Part shown: one piece after another, positions 1 to 11,396 of the stretch | How positions within the stretch are numbered: the first letter of the stretch is position 1 | Layout: the number at the start of each line of letters is the position of its first letter | Made by a program: the position numbers and the translations under genes | Source of the DNA: Fagopyrum homotropicum | Taxonomy: Eukaryota > Streptophyta > Magnoliopsida > Caryophyllales > Polygonaceae | Direction: 5' to 3' | NCBI GenBank assembly: GCA_033239125.1 | Contig: BSWB01000001.1 | Coordinates: forward strand, 162,277,481-162,341,480 | DNA length: 64,000 bases | The notes under the pieces: model-generated | What the model saw: the letters and a program-made list of their open reading frames with translations, nothing else | What the model was told of the DNA's origin: nothing | The model's database searches: none

Positions 1-399
1 AAGCATGCTTTTTTATCTTGTTCTTGGAGTTTGCTGTCCAGCTGGGATCTAGATTATTTAGCACTTCCATTTCTTATTATGCACGTAGATAGACCTATGC
101 CTACAATCTCTTCTTGCATTGATCAATGCTCATATTGTTATACAGCAGAGAAAGTTTTTTTTTTTTTTTTTAAGTATATCAAGTTCCTGTCTATTGATCT
201 ATATGCTAACTTCAGGCCAATGTTCTTGTTGCTGATTTTGTAGTTATAGTTACAACAGTAAGTTATATTTACTAATCAATATTTAAACTTAAGGATTGAG
301 ATTAAAAGTAATAAGATGTGGGTAATTTCTGCAGTTCACTGATGAAGACATTGAACAAGTATGCTATATTTTTTTCATGCAAACGAGCTTCTATATATT

Positions 400-830
400 G
401 ACAGTATAAAAGTGGCTGCAACCAACAACTTTTTGACAAGGCAAAAATTGTGGGCTCGGGTGTTTTGCAGACGTCTACAAAAGGGACATCTCTCTGATGG
501 CACATTAGTAGCAATCAAGAAACCGAATACCTACAATCTCTTCTTGCATTGATCCGATCTTACCATCTCTTGGGCCAACTCCCTTGGTATTCAGCTGCTG
601 TAACTCCACCCCTTCAGTTACTCTTGATGTCATTTGTCACATTGTTTTCATTTCCTACGATCACTGTTCTTGCTGCCTAATTGGCCCCTCTGTAAATTCT
701 ATCACTGATCTAATATACAACTTTTCAAAAAAAAAAAAAAAAGAAACCGAATACCAAGTCACTTGAAGAATCCAAAAATGTGCACTTCATCAATGAAGTC
801 ATGCTTCTTTCAAAAATTCAGCAACGTTAG
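400..830 (+). pseudogene. Receptor-like kinase exon remnant (WAK-like), interrupted by a LINE tail
   Basis: Translation gives IKVAATNNF, then LSDGTLVAIKKP, and after an inserted block AIKKPNTKSLEE..FINEVMLLSKI. This is the order seen at the start of plant receptor-kinase domains: K-ATNNF, glycine-loop strand, the VAIK lysine, then FINEV..LS before helix C. The FINEV block resembles wall-associated kinases. The glycine loop is degraded and the block stops at a TAG at 828-830. A 209-base LINE fragment splits the exon right after the AIKKPNT codons. No LRR, extracellular or C-terminal kinase exons were recognised nearby, so this is an isolated dead fragment. Family call is confident, subfamily less so. 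Confidence 0.7.
532..740 (+). mobile_element. 5'-truncated LINE 3' tail with target site duplication
   Basis: The 15-base sequence aagaaaccgaatacc flanks the insert at 517-531 and 741-755. The insert ends in a poly(A) run. Just before it is a tail (CCCCTCTGTA.. ATATACAACTTTT) like that of the LINE fragment ending near 13,000. The first 24 bases (531-554) do not look like LINE; they copy 101-124 exactly. This fits target-primed reverse transcription with a short templated filler at the 5' junction. Confidence 0.82.
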
Positions 831-863
831 ACTTAGACCTCCATTTGTTTTGAAAAAGGCTTA

Positions 864-1044
864 GGGCCCGTTTGGAAGCGCTAGGAATCATTCCCGGTAA
901 CGGAATGATTCCGAATCAATAAAAAAATGTGTTTGGTTATAGGTCTTTTAACACATGAAAGTAATCCCATAATTTCCATTTCCTTTCCTAACCCTTATCT
1001 AATTCCATTCCGTTTCCATTCCACCGCTCCAACCAAACGGGCAC
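864..1044. mobile_element. MITE family A (Tourist/PIF-Harbinger-like)
   Basis: Terminal inverted repeats GGGCCCGTTTGG and CCAAACGGGCAC are bounded by TTA on both sides (861-863 and 1045-1047), the 3-base target duplication typical of PIF/Harbinger elements. There is no coding capacity. Related copies lie at 9821, 19249 (truncated) and 51768. Confidence 0.8.
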
Positions 1045-1613
1045 TTATATTGATTAGCCTTCTTTTCTTGAACCCCTTGTACACTGTAAAGATTTCTATC
1101 ACCAAAGCGAAGAAGACTATAATTGTGACTGCAATCCAAGAAAATGACATGAATATTGATCATAAGATGCATAATCAGTGAATTATGATTCCAAATTTAC
1201 AAAGGTTTTCTTACAAGATTGTTAGAGTGAAGTTTAGTTGCATTGTGTGATCTCAAATTACTATGGTGCATAAAAGGCTTGTTAACTTATGGTTAAGCTG
1301 CCTAATTTTAGCTGATTAGTGGGTGGTTTCCTTTTGATTACTTAAAACACTTTGTTAATCAGTTGAAGCCTATTTAATATTTATATATATCATATACTCA
1401 TTGACATTTAGTTGATCAGTGGGTAGTTTTCTTCATACAATTATGTACGTTTACAAGTTACGTAGCACACACGACCAAACTAGTACAGAAGAAAAGGAAT
1501 AACCACAACCGAATTATAAACAATCAAACAAGGGATGGTTTTTAGGGAAAACCCCAATCCAAAGTCAAATTAAATTCATAAAATGGGATGCAAAACAAGC
1601 TAAGAAACATTTA

Positions 1614-1884
1614 GGACCCGTTTGTTTCCAACTCTGAAAACGGAAGTCCATATCTATATCCTTATTCATGAAATTGTATGGAATCATTCCTTGTGGTTGA
1701 AGGCAAAATGCACTTGATTCTCCACATTTTGTTACCCTATAGGGTATTAAAAATAATCAAATTCTACTCCAATTACTTCAAACACAAGGAATGATTCCAA
1801 AAATTTTCATGAACAAAGTTATACGTATGGACGAGATTCGTTTTCATTCCATTTTCAAATCCGGAGTTAAAACCAAACGGGCCC
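1614..1884. mobile_element. MITE family B (Tourist/PIF-Harbinger-like, longer)
   Basis: Begins GGACCCGTTTG and ends CCAAACGGGCCC, with TTA at 1611-1613 and 1885-1887. It has a near-central palindrome TACCCTATAGGGTA. It shares ends with family A but has a different core. Other copies are at 38422, 50103 and 50337. Confidence 0.8.
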
Positions 1885-1887
1885 TTA

Positions 1888-2946
1888 ATTGAAGGCTTGA
1901 TAAAGTGATTTTCACAAGGATACATACAAATTGAGAGAAACCTAGATGAGAAGAAGTACGAACCTTAGCATATCGTGCTCAATCGCCAACAATTAAACAG
2001 AGACCTAAAAAATGAAAGACGAAGTTCAGTTCGGCCAGACTGAATAGAAGGGTAAGCCTTTAATCCCAAAAGGATACAATAATTCAGAAATCAAATGAAA
2101 CCAAGCCATACCAAATAGAACAAAACATATCAGCAAAATGAAAGGGAGAAAAAAGAACATGCAGAAGGAAAGAAACATACCTTATCATCGGACTAGGAAC
2201 AAGAAAGGTTGTGAATTCCATTCCTTGCTTGAGAAGAGTTATAATCATTGAAACAGAAGCATATCAAGAATCAAGAAAAGAAATTTTACCAAACAAGACC
2301 TAATCAAAGAGGGTGAAGTCCATTGTTGGCGACAGTAAGCTTTGCTCCTCCAAGCACATATACTAAGGAATTTCAGGCGGTGTCAAAATCATCAAGAAAG
2401 AACACACATCCCTCAGTCTCCTCCTGATCTTAGGATATTGAGGGTTTTGTGGCGGTTTTTTAAGGTTTATGGGGAAGGCGATGACGATGAAAGGAGGAAA
2501 GGGTGAGGTGACCCGATTCAGTCGGAGAAGTCGCCATGGATATCAGCACGCGAGGAAATGAGCAAGCGAGCAAAATCAGAACCATAATCTAAGACCACAA
2601 ACACAAAAATAGATCGAGACGAGAGACGAGAGACGGTCAACTAAGAATTATGGACTTCTTCCACTGATTGAGAATCTTCAAAATTAAGAGAGGTGGCATA
2701 AAGAGAGGCGGTTGAAGATGGTATAACATACACGTGTGTTTGATGAGGATTGCGGCTGTAATTTCACCAAAATTCAACAAAAAATTGCAGATGTAACTAT
2801 ACACGTGTGAGCTTATTAATATGTAACCATCACCCATGAATCTTCCAAAATGGGCTGCAACAATGACACCGCATCGGGCTTCTATAGATATAGACCTAAT
2901 AGATCGTTCCTTTGCTAACTCTTGTTAAGTTGAGAAACTAAATAAA
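1888..2946. other. Intergenic region 5' of CslG copy 1
   Basis: No gene is recognised. On the minus strand a short frame beginning at ATG 2537 (MATSPTESGHL..) follows a leader-like stretch, but it stops after about 25 codons and matches nothing I know. The last 60 bases before the CslG start are shared with CslG copy 2; sequence further upstream is not. Confidence 0.4.
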
Positions 2947-3797
2947 ATGGAAGAAGAGAAGCTTCCTCTCCATGCAATCAAAGAAAAGAATCTTACATCC
3001 GCCATTAACAAAGCTCACACCCTTATACACTCTCTCTTCCTCTCCTTTTTTCTCTATCAAAGACTCTCGCTCCTCCTCAACCGCAACGACGCCGTTTCAT
3101 CCCCTCCTTTTCTCCCATGTCTCCTCCTCTTCCTATCGGAGCTTCTCGTCTCCGTCGTTTGGCTTTCCGAGCGGCCCTATCGGTGGAGGATAATCGACAG
3201 AGACGTCTTCATCGACCGACTTCCGGCGGAATCCAACTTTCCGGCTGTCGACGTGATGATATGCACGGCGGACCCCGACAAAGAACCCACCATCGAGGTC
3301 ATGAACACGGTGATTTCCGCCATGGCCCTCGACTACCCATCTGACAAGCTCCACGTCTACCTTTCCGACGACGGTGGCGCTGACGTAACCCTAAACGCCG
3401 CCAAGGAAGCCTGGGGTTTCGCTACGTGGTGGGTCCCGTTTTGTAGAAACTATGAAGTCAAGTGTAGATGTCCCATGGCTTACTTTGAAGAGGAAGACGA
3501 ATCAGAAAGTACTAACGATGACTTCCTCAGAGATAGATTGCTACTCAAAGTTAGTGTTAAATTAACCTAATTTTTAAATTAGCCCATAATCATATATACA
3601 TTAATGCTGCTTGACTGTACTTGGATTGCAGGAGAAATATGAAGCGTTTAAGAGGAGAGTGACGATGAATCTTCAACACAGCATCGGAGATATCAACAAG
3701 GAAAGCAGGAATAATCATCCACCACTTATTCAGGTTACTCAAATTCTAACCATTTTTCAAAATAATAATTGGAACGACAACAAAAGTATAACACGTC

Positions 3798-3828
<31 letters not shown>

Positions 3829-4415
3829 TTTTGTTTTCTTCTGTTTATACAACAAGTTGTGGACCAATATATTAGTTACATTATGACTTTTGATATTGAC
3901 AAGTGACAACCAAGGTACCCGACTTGGTGGTAGCACACATGTATGAACAACATCTATTGAAGAACATTGAATTGACACGCGATCCGCGTCTAGTCATAAT
4001 AAAAAGATACTTCCTCCGATCGTAAATAAATGTCTTTTTAGAATTTAAATTTTAATCAAATTTAAATGGCGTTTTATGTTTTAATTTTTGAAAACGGTTT
4101 TTATCAAATATTTTTATAATAAAATATTCACTCATTGAAAGGGTGGTGAATATTTAATAAGTGATAAATTAAAAAACAACTTTATAAAATTAAAGTTATT
4201 TAATAGTTTTCTTAATAATTGTGGCAATGACTAAAAAGTCATTTATTTATGATCGGACGGGCCGGAACCCTTGCACGTAACCGTGTGGAAGGCATAGCTC
4301 TCCGCCGGGCCGCAAGCCCGTTTCATTTATTTTTAAAACTTAATTATATGAAATATGTGCTATATATAAAAGTGAATGGTAGGAATTGAATTCAGAATTC
4401 ACCTTAACGTATGAT

Positions 4416-4594
4416 GGGCAATTTTGGTAACTAGGCCTTTTTGAAAAACTAGAGTAGTAACTATGCTTTTTAATATTTCAATTAAGTAAATATACCATAA
4501 CATTTTGTATTTATTATCAAACTCTACACACTCTTCTATCAAGGGGTACATTTACCAAACACAAAACTATAAAAAGCCTAGTAAACCAAATTGT
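4416..4594. mobile_element. MITE family C in CslG copy 1 intron 2
   Basis: Terminal inverted repeat-like ends CAATTTTGGTAACTAGG and CCTAGTAAACCAAATTG bound about 180 bases, matched by a second copy at 26439-26618. The equivalent intron of CslG copy 2 lacks it, so it arrived after duplication or was lost there. Confidence 0.65.
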
Positions 4595-5167
4595 TTCACG
4601 TAAGATTCAAATGTCCACGAACATTGGACCACTTTAATTGTTGTGTTATAATATTTTTTTATTTTTTATTTAATATGTATAAATTTTCTTTTTTTTAAAA
4701 AAAAAAGGTACCCGACCGGCCTGAATCCCGACTTGGGTAGGTACAAACACAGCTCGAATTCCGTTCTCGGCCGGAGTCCGACCCAGAAAAATGGATACTT
4801 TATTTTCTAATACATATTTTAACACATAGCATGATTCTTTTTAAATATATTTTATTATATATAATTAATTTTCATTGATTTTACCCTTATTTATCAACAT
4901 CGATCATTCTTCCCAACTAATTAAACTAAGAAGTTAAATATACATAAAATAATGACAATTCTAGTAATTCACCGTTTAAAATACGTAAAACGTACTATAT
5001 ACTTGATCAATGTTTAAAGGTTACAACATCCAATTATATGATCTGAGGTAGTAGCCTAGTAGGTAACTATTTTACTTATAAACTATTGGCCGGTAGTGAT
5101 GTTACCTTGGCAATCCTTTGATTTGATGAGAAATAGCATGCTCCTCAAAAGCATCAACCACGCCTCT

Positions 5168-5395
5168 ATGCTCTCATTCGTAAGATCCCCAACTGATAAA
5201 TTTTTTGGATATGGATAAAGGATCAGGTAAAGATCGAGCTTAAGTTTGAACTACTTCGATTGTTCATGTGTTACTCATGTCTCTATTGCTCTCATCCGTA
5301 ATATCCCAAATTGATAAAGTCCTTGATACGAATCAAAGGTTAAAGTGTGGATCTAGATCGAGCTTAAGCTTCAATTATCGAGATTGTTAATGTGT
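5168..5395. repeat. Diverged tandem duplication of about 115 bases
   Basis: Two adjacent blocks each run from CTCTCAT(T/C)CGTAA through ATCGAGCTTAAG to GATTGTT(C/A)ATGTGT, with many substitutions. It lies inside CslG copy 1 intron 2. Function unknown. Confidence 0.5.
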
Positions 5396-5989
5396 GGGTG
5401 GATCAATGGATATAATATGATTGACAGAATCTATGAGATGGATGCGGAAGCTAATGGTTGATCAAGCAATCCGTGATGTGAAGTGGGTAGGTTGTTTTTT
5501 GAAGAATACTTGAATGTGAGGCTTAGTTCAAATATTTAAGGTGATGTCCAAAATCAAGGAGGAGGATTTACCTCCAACTAAACTTGATTTAATTTTAACA
5601 TCAATTACAATTTAGAAGTATGGTAAGACGTTCTTTATATAGAGGATGAAGCCGGAACCAAAGGTCGGAAATGAAAAATTCAAAATAAAATGTCTAAAAT
5701 GAAAGGCCAAAAGGGTCTCATAGAAAAGTTTAGAAGAAAATATTCCAAAAGAACATTCCTTTTATTATTACATAAGCAAACTATGGAAATATAGGAAAAT
5801 AAAAGATGTGTTTCGACATAACGGAAAGACTCAACGATCGGTCGAACACTAATGCAATTCTATGTTGGAACGAAGACAAGATGTGCCGCTTAACGGATCA
5901 ACTTAGGTGGAGGCACTGATGACATCTATCTAGGGGTGTATCTTCAATCCAACATCCCCTAAGAATTTTCGTCCAATATCTTACTGCAA

Positions 5990-6460
5990 TTTTATCTATA
6001 AAACCCATAGGCAAGTGTTTAGTTGATAGTATCAATCCTTTATTGCCTGATCTTATTGACAGAGCTCATAACGACGAAAACTTACCCACAACATTCTTGT
6101 CTATCAAGAAATTCTCTTACATTATGGTAGGAAAACCTCTCCCCGGACCGCACCATGAAAATTGACCTTATGGAAGCCTTTGACATTGTTAGTTATCTTT
6201 TGCAAAGGCGATAGTTTGTCTATACTTGTTAAACAAGTTTTGGATGATTATACTTCCATCTCGAGGTTGAAGGTCAACAACTCAAAATCAAAGCTATCAT
6301 AAGATCCTTTCTTTGGTCTTCTAGCTTATCTTCTACTAGATGACTCATTTCTTGGGATACCATCTACAAACCTCACCCTGAAGGTGGCCTCAACTTTAAG
6401 GAACTACTATATTGGAAGCAAGCATGTATGGCTCGTGCTATCTTTCACCTGTGTTGAGAT
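5990..6460 (+). mobile_element. LINE reverse-transcriptase remnant in CslG copy 1 intron 2
   Basis: Frameshifted translation gives recognisable non-LTR RT pieces in order: NRLVDSI.PLLPDLI, MKIDLMEAFDIV (the KxDxxKAFD region), GDSLSILVKQVLDDYTSISRLKVN.SKSK (after FADD), and SFFWSS.. LISWDTIYKPHPEGGLNFKELLYWKQACMARAIFH. It is in sense orientation to CslG, full of stops and deletions, and has no equivalent in CslG copy 2. Confidence 0.75.
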
Positions 6461-6470
6461 GGAGGGAAAA

Positions 6471-6600
6471 AGAATCCCACATCGATAATACGCAATCAAG
6501 TGAACCTACCATATAAGCATCTGGGCTACTCCTCCTATTGTCAATTGGTTTTGGGATGGAACCCGTGTGCTTATATGTGTGGTTCACCGACGGAACGGAT
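6471..6600 (+). mobile_element. TRIM-like LTR fragment, plus orientation
   Basis: Carries TCCCACATCGATAAT, GGGCTACTCCTCCTATTG, TCAATTGGTTTTGGGATGG and GTGCTTATATGTGTGG, the ordered landmarks of the TRIM-like LTR at 16662-17035 read on the opposite strand. It overlaps the end of the LINE remnant in intron 2. Confidence 0.6.
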
Positions 6601-7734
6601 ATAAGAAAAAGTAACAATTGTTGTCTTCTCCATCATCACATCAATCCTCCTACTAATTCCTCGCTCATTCAAGCGCATTTTGATGGTATGGCATATACCA
6701 TCCTCCAGTTTTCGTATATTTATTATATAGATATAATATAACTTACGAATATAATCAATCATAAATTATCTAAAAAATGATTTTGCTTTCTGTCAGGTGA
6801 TTAACGAGCAGTATACAGATTCTTCGATAATCAATCCAAATCATGCCTATATTCCTCGACTTATATATGTTGCTCGAGAAAAACGACCAGCTCAACCTCA
6901 CAATTTCAAAGCGGGTGCACTCAATGTTCTTGTACGTAACCATAAACTATTTTTGATACATTCTAGAACAATATAATTGTGTTGTACATTTATCATGTTG
7001 ACAAATTTCCCTTACATATGCTGCAGCTTAGGGTTTCGGGCATGTTAAGCAACTCTCCTATAATCCTAGTGTTGGATTGTGACATGTATTGTAACGATCC
7101 AATTTCAGCCAAGCAAGCCATGTGTTTTTACCTTGATCAAGAGATTTCTCCGTCTTTGGGCTTTGTTCAATTTCCGCAGAGGTTTCGTAATCTTAGCAAG
7201 AATGATCTCTATGACAGCGGACTTGCATTGCTTTTTAAGGTAAACTATATAATGACGTAATAACATGAGTAGTTCATTGACCTTATATATTAGGTTTTGC
7301 ATCCGTTTGTTACTAATGTTGGATAATGAGATTGCATGTGTTTTTCAGTTGCTTTGGAAAGGTGTCGACGGGCTGAATATGGGGCCAATCTTGTCCGGAA
7401 CAGGTTTCTATATTAATAGAAAGGTATTGTACCATGATCGTTCGAAAGGTATGGTTTAAAGTCTACGTCATTTTCATATGATAATTAAGGAACTCTACTA
7501 ATTTGATTGACATGTTATCTATACGTAGATCACGATGTCGTTGAATCTCGAAACATCTTTGGTTCTTCGAACGAGTTCATAAAGACTCTTAGAGAAAACG
7601 TCAAGAAGATCAACTATGGTGAAATATCCCAACAATTTCTACGAGAAGTCGAATTTGTAGCCTCTTGCAAATACGAAAAGGACACCAAATAGGGAGAAGC
7701 GGTAAGAACTAATAAAACCAAATATATTTAAGGC

Positions 7735-7990
7735 CTTGGTATGTCGTCAAATATATAAGGTCGGAGGGTTACATAAATTGTCAATTTATTTTAGGATAGA
7801 ACTTCAATGAACTTATGTGTACGTTGGGATTAAGCCTAACGTGCATTTGTGCTTGTATGCGTACGACTCTAAGGCTGTTAGTTACACATATAGGGTGCAT
7901 AGTGGTAGTTTGGGCCCCGATTTTGTACTGATTAGGCTCATGGTTATCTTATATGTTGGGATTAAGCCTAACATGCATTTGTGCGAGTCA
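7735..7990 (+). mobile_element. Old TRIM-like LTR fragment(s) in CslG copy 1 intron 6
   Basis: Contains TATATAAGGTCGG, TCAATTTATTTTAGGAT and ACTTATGTGTA followed by GCCTAAcgTGCATTTGTGC, landmarks of the TRIM-like LTR. The same block is in CslG copy 2 intron 6, so it predates the duplication. The point where copy 2 holds a hAT-type MITE is uninterrupted here. Confidence 0.5.
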
Positions 7991-8549
7991 TGCTGTATTT
8001 ATGTGTCTTATTTTTTTGTCATTTTCAACTCCAACTACGCGTGACATATAAAATGTTTGTTTTTTTTTGTTTGTATGGATTAGGTGGGTTACTTGTACCA
8101 TTCCGTGGTTGAAGATTGCATGACAGGGTATAATCTTCACTGTAGAGGTTGGAGGTCGGTATTCCTTGACCCACAAAGAGTTCCGTTCTTGGGCACCACG
8201 ACGACGAATCTTAACGATGTCCTAACCCAGAGTACTAGGTGGATAGCCGGCCTTATTGAAGTCGGGGTTTCAAGGTTTTGCCCGTTGATGTACGGTCCAT
8301 CTCGAAGAGGTTTAACGCTTCCTCAACGTAGTTGTTATGCTTGGCTTTTTCTTTATCCCATCATGTTCCTATCAGCTTGGTGTTTCGCTGTGATTCCCCA
8401 ATTATGTCTCCTTCACGGCATTGCCATATATCCTAAGGTAAGTACATTTTTGAGTTTATAATGGCTTGTGTTTTGTTAACTTTTCTTATATCCGTCTCGC
8501 GACCAAATGACGTAGAGTACACACGTCCAATGAGCCGAATATACAAGTC

Positions 8550-8850
8550 TTTCGGAGTTTTATACTAAAATCAATTGATAATAGGAGGAGTAGCCCTAGG
8601 ACTTATATGTTAGGTTCACACGGTATCATATTGTCAATGTGTAACTTTCCACACATCTCAACATGTTTTGAGGTACGAGGGAATTACAACGTATGTGTGG
8701 AGTATACGTCGATAATATAAGGATAACAGATCTAGTAAATCAGGTTGGTGAATTATCCATCATATTATTAATTGGTTTTATGATGGAACCTCATTAACTT
8801 ATGTGTTGGGCTTGGGCCTAATGCACATGTGTGCTCGGACGTGCGACAAA
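8550..8850. mobile_element. TRIM-like LTR fragments in CslG copy 1 intron 7
   Basis: CCAATTGATAATAGGAGGAG and CTTATATGTTAGGTTCACA give a minus-oriented piece. ATTGGTTTTATGATGGAACC with GCCTAATGCACATGTGTGC gives a plus-oriented piece. Both are also present in CslG copy 2 (about 21,600-21,900), so they predate the duplication. Confidence 0.5.
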
Positions 8851-9820
8851 ACTCTCTACGTCAAATCTAATATGTTAGAATTTTTACATTGTATCAAACC
8901 AATTCAATCTTTCGGGTCCTACCTTATCGGGCTTGTCCGCCTTAAGACACCGATTGATAGTCCGTGTGATTGGGTTAGCTAGCCTTAATACATGTCATCA
9001 AGTGTCAACTGAGTTAACGGTTGCACTTGAAATAGGTGGCCTTATTGTCTATATTTTCTATCAGGTCTCAAGCAAGTTGTTCCCCGTGGTGGCGTTCATA
9101 GTGTTCTCATCACAAATGAAGCATCTACAAGAAGTTCTCACAACGGATGGGACAATCGAGTCATGGTGGAATGAATGCAGGATGTGGGCGATCAAGATAC
9201 TAACATCTCATACATACGGTTCCCTAGACGCGATATTGAAGATCCTAGGGTTAAAGACGACGAGCTTCATTCCGACCAACAAAGTCATAGACGAAGAACA
9301 AGACAAGAGATATCATCAAGGCATCTATGATTTCCAAGCATCAACCGCGTTTCTTGTTTCTCTCGGAACCGTTGTGATATTGAACATAGTGTGCTTCATC
9401 GGAGGAACAGTGAGGATGATCATCGACCAGAATTGGGATGCAATGGCGGCACAAGTCATACTCTCAAGCTACTTGCTTGTATTGAGTAATCCTGTTATTT
9501 TGGGGATGGTTGCTAGGAATGATAGAGGAAAATTTTCTACTTATGCAACTGTCATTTCTGTAGTTGCTTGTTTTGTGGTTTTGGCTTTGGGACCTTGCAT
9601 CCTCTTGCATTAGCTAATTAAGTTTATTAAAAATGTTAAGGGAATTAATAATCAGACACTACTTAGTGTTGAATGGCAATCAATAGATTGCTCCGATGAT
9701 GTACGAGGTGAGTCATTGCTTTGGGTCTTTAAGGTTGTGAGGTTCTATGTTGCTTTATGTCCAATAAACAATTATTGTATCCTAAATTCTCAAAGTTTAA
9801 GAGATATGGCTATACATTTT

Positions 9821-10001
9821 GCCCCGTTTGGTTGGAGTGGCGGAATGGAAACGGAATGAAATCAGATAAGGGTAAGAAAAAAAAAATCAAAATGATGGGA
9901 TTACTTTCATGTGTTAAGAGACCTCTATCCAAGCGTAGTTTTTGATTGATTCGGAATCATTTCGTTACCGAGAATTATTCATAACACTTTCAAACGAGCC
10001 C
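9821..10001. mobile_element. MITE family A, reverse orientation, 3' of CslG copy 1
   Basis: Ends GCCCCGTTTGGTTGGAG and CTTTCAAACGAGCCC, core as in the copy at 864-1044 but inverted. The 3' flank of CslG copy 2 lacks it, within a roughly 500-base length difference between the two flanks. Confidence 0.75.
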
Positions 10002-10689
10002 TTAGTTTCTAAGTTGTCTCAAGCATTCAGTTAGTGTCACTTTTGTACATCTTATTTTACAAATGGAGGGTCATATGGTAAACCTAGAGACCCAAACACT
10101 TAAATACAGTTATGCAAAATCATTAAACCAAAGTAGCAGTTGATTGTGAAGGGCAGATCGAGTGCACTACAAACTCGATCAGCCAAGTCAATCAGATTTC
10201 TAAACCATTTCACTTTTTGTTTGTATTTTCAAAACATTTTTTTTATGTTTTATATCACTCCTCATATTCTACTATTATTTTTATACAATTTTTTAGTGTT
10301 CTTAATATGTATGTTTTTTTTACTTTAATAAAAGTTATTGAGATCTCGATGGAGTATTGATTTTCATTTATTTGGTTTAATTGATGAATAGGCATAAAGG
10401 ATCCAAAAAATTATCGTAGATACCCGAATCACCTTACCCGAAGAAACCGGGTGAAAACCCAAATATGTCAGGTGATGGGTAGATGATATTGATTTGTACT
10501 TCATGTTTAAAATACTTAAAAATGCTTGATAAGCTAACAATACTGTTAATATTTCTAACTTCTAATTATCCGCGAAAGAATCCGAACCACCCGATTACGA
10601 ATGATTGACATATAAATGCCTACAAGATTAATACTAAATTTATATGTTAACAAAGTTTGAGAAAACCAAATTTATTGCCTAGCTACCAG

Positions 10690-10893
10690 AATTTTTATAC
10701 CAGAAATTTCATATCATAAATTATCATACCAGAAATTATCATACAAAAATTAGATACCAAAAATTAAATATCATAAATTATATACCAGAAATTAAATATC
10801 AGAAATTTGATATCAAAAATTAGATACCAGAAATTAAATACCATAAATTATATACTAAAAATTTAATACCAGAAATTTGATACTAGAAATTTT
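10690..10893. repeat. AT-rich minisatellite (ATACCAGAAATTA-type units)
   Basis: About a dozen degenerate 14-16 base units of the form ATAcCAgAAATtA follow directly on GCCTAGCTACC, the last sequence shared with the 3' flank of CslG copy 2. The array therefore sits at the right breakpoint of the CslG duplication. Confidence 0.8.
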
Positions 10894-11274
10894 ACAAGCT
10901 GGGTAAAACATAGATAAAGCAAATGTTTAACCTACAATCATCAGTCGAGTAGTAAACAAACTCCTACATCGGTCCAATACATCCAAACATCACCAAAGTG
11001 CCCAGGTCTTTCCTCCCATGGTCCTATTGTTTCTTTCCATCGGAAAGCGTTTCTTAACCATTCACCTTCAACAAATAAACCACATGACATGATACAACAT
11101 AAGCCAATCAACACTAAAAAAGAAATACCAAATGTTTGAAAAATACTTCAGTGTATACATATAACGACATAGTAGTATAGTACTGAAGATCTCACTCTTT
11201 CATGAATCACGATATACAAAAGAAGTAATCAAGCATGAAGTACCAGTGAATAAGAATATAGAATGTAATAGTGA

Positions 11275-11396
11275 TACCATTTGAAGGCGAACTTTTTGGA
11301 GGGAAGCTCTAACGGATATAGATACGTGTAGGCATTTATATCATCAACTACAGGAGCCATTTTCACATCTTCTGCGGCATCAATTTCTGTCCAACA
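11275..11396 (-). pseudogene. Orphan exon of a PsbP-domain (thylakoid lumen) protein
   Basis: Between an acceptor (GGACAG) and a donor (ATG|GTATCA), the minus strand encodes EIDAAEDVKMAPVVDDINAYTYLYPLELPSKKFAFKW. This matches the start of the mature domain of plant PsbP-domain proteins of the PPD1 type, which act in the thylakoid lumen. The expected following exon (VESRKPERYSS..) is not found downstream, and no transit peptide is joined upstream. A leader-like CT-rich stretch with an ATG near 11,910 on the same strand may be the old 5' end but does not read through. Probably a gene fragment; family recognised from memory. Confidence 0.55.

Larger units (their letters stand above)
2947..9613 (+). 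pseudogene. CSLG: Cellulose synthase-like G, tandem copy 1, with premature stop
   Basis: Exons by splice sites and by comparison with copy 2: 2947-3549, 3632-3733, 6797-6931, 7027-7239, 7349-7448, 7529-7701, 8084-8437, 9065-9613. Together they would encode about 742 residues: two N-terminal membrane helices, SDDGG, the LDCDMYCND metal site, VVED, QSTRW, and C-terminal membrane helices. CslG proteins are membrane GT2 glycosyltransferases; some family members transfer glucuronic acid to triterpenes. The codon for a conserved Trp (TGG in copy 2) is TAG at 7690-7692. Translation would end after 438 residues and lose the ED and QxxRW motifs and the C-terminal membrane domain. All splice sites and other exons stay open, so the lesion looks recent or may be allelic. 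Intron 2 is about 3 kb, swollen by a LINE remnant, a MITE and a TRIM piece. Confidence 0.85.
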
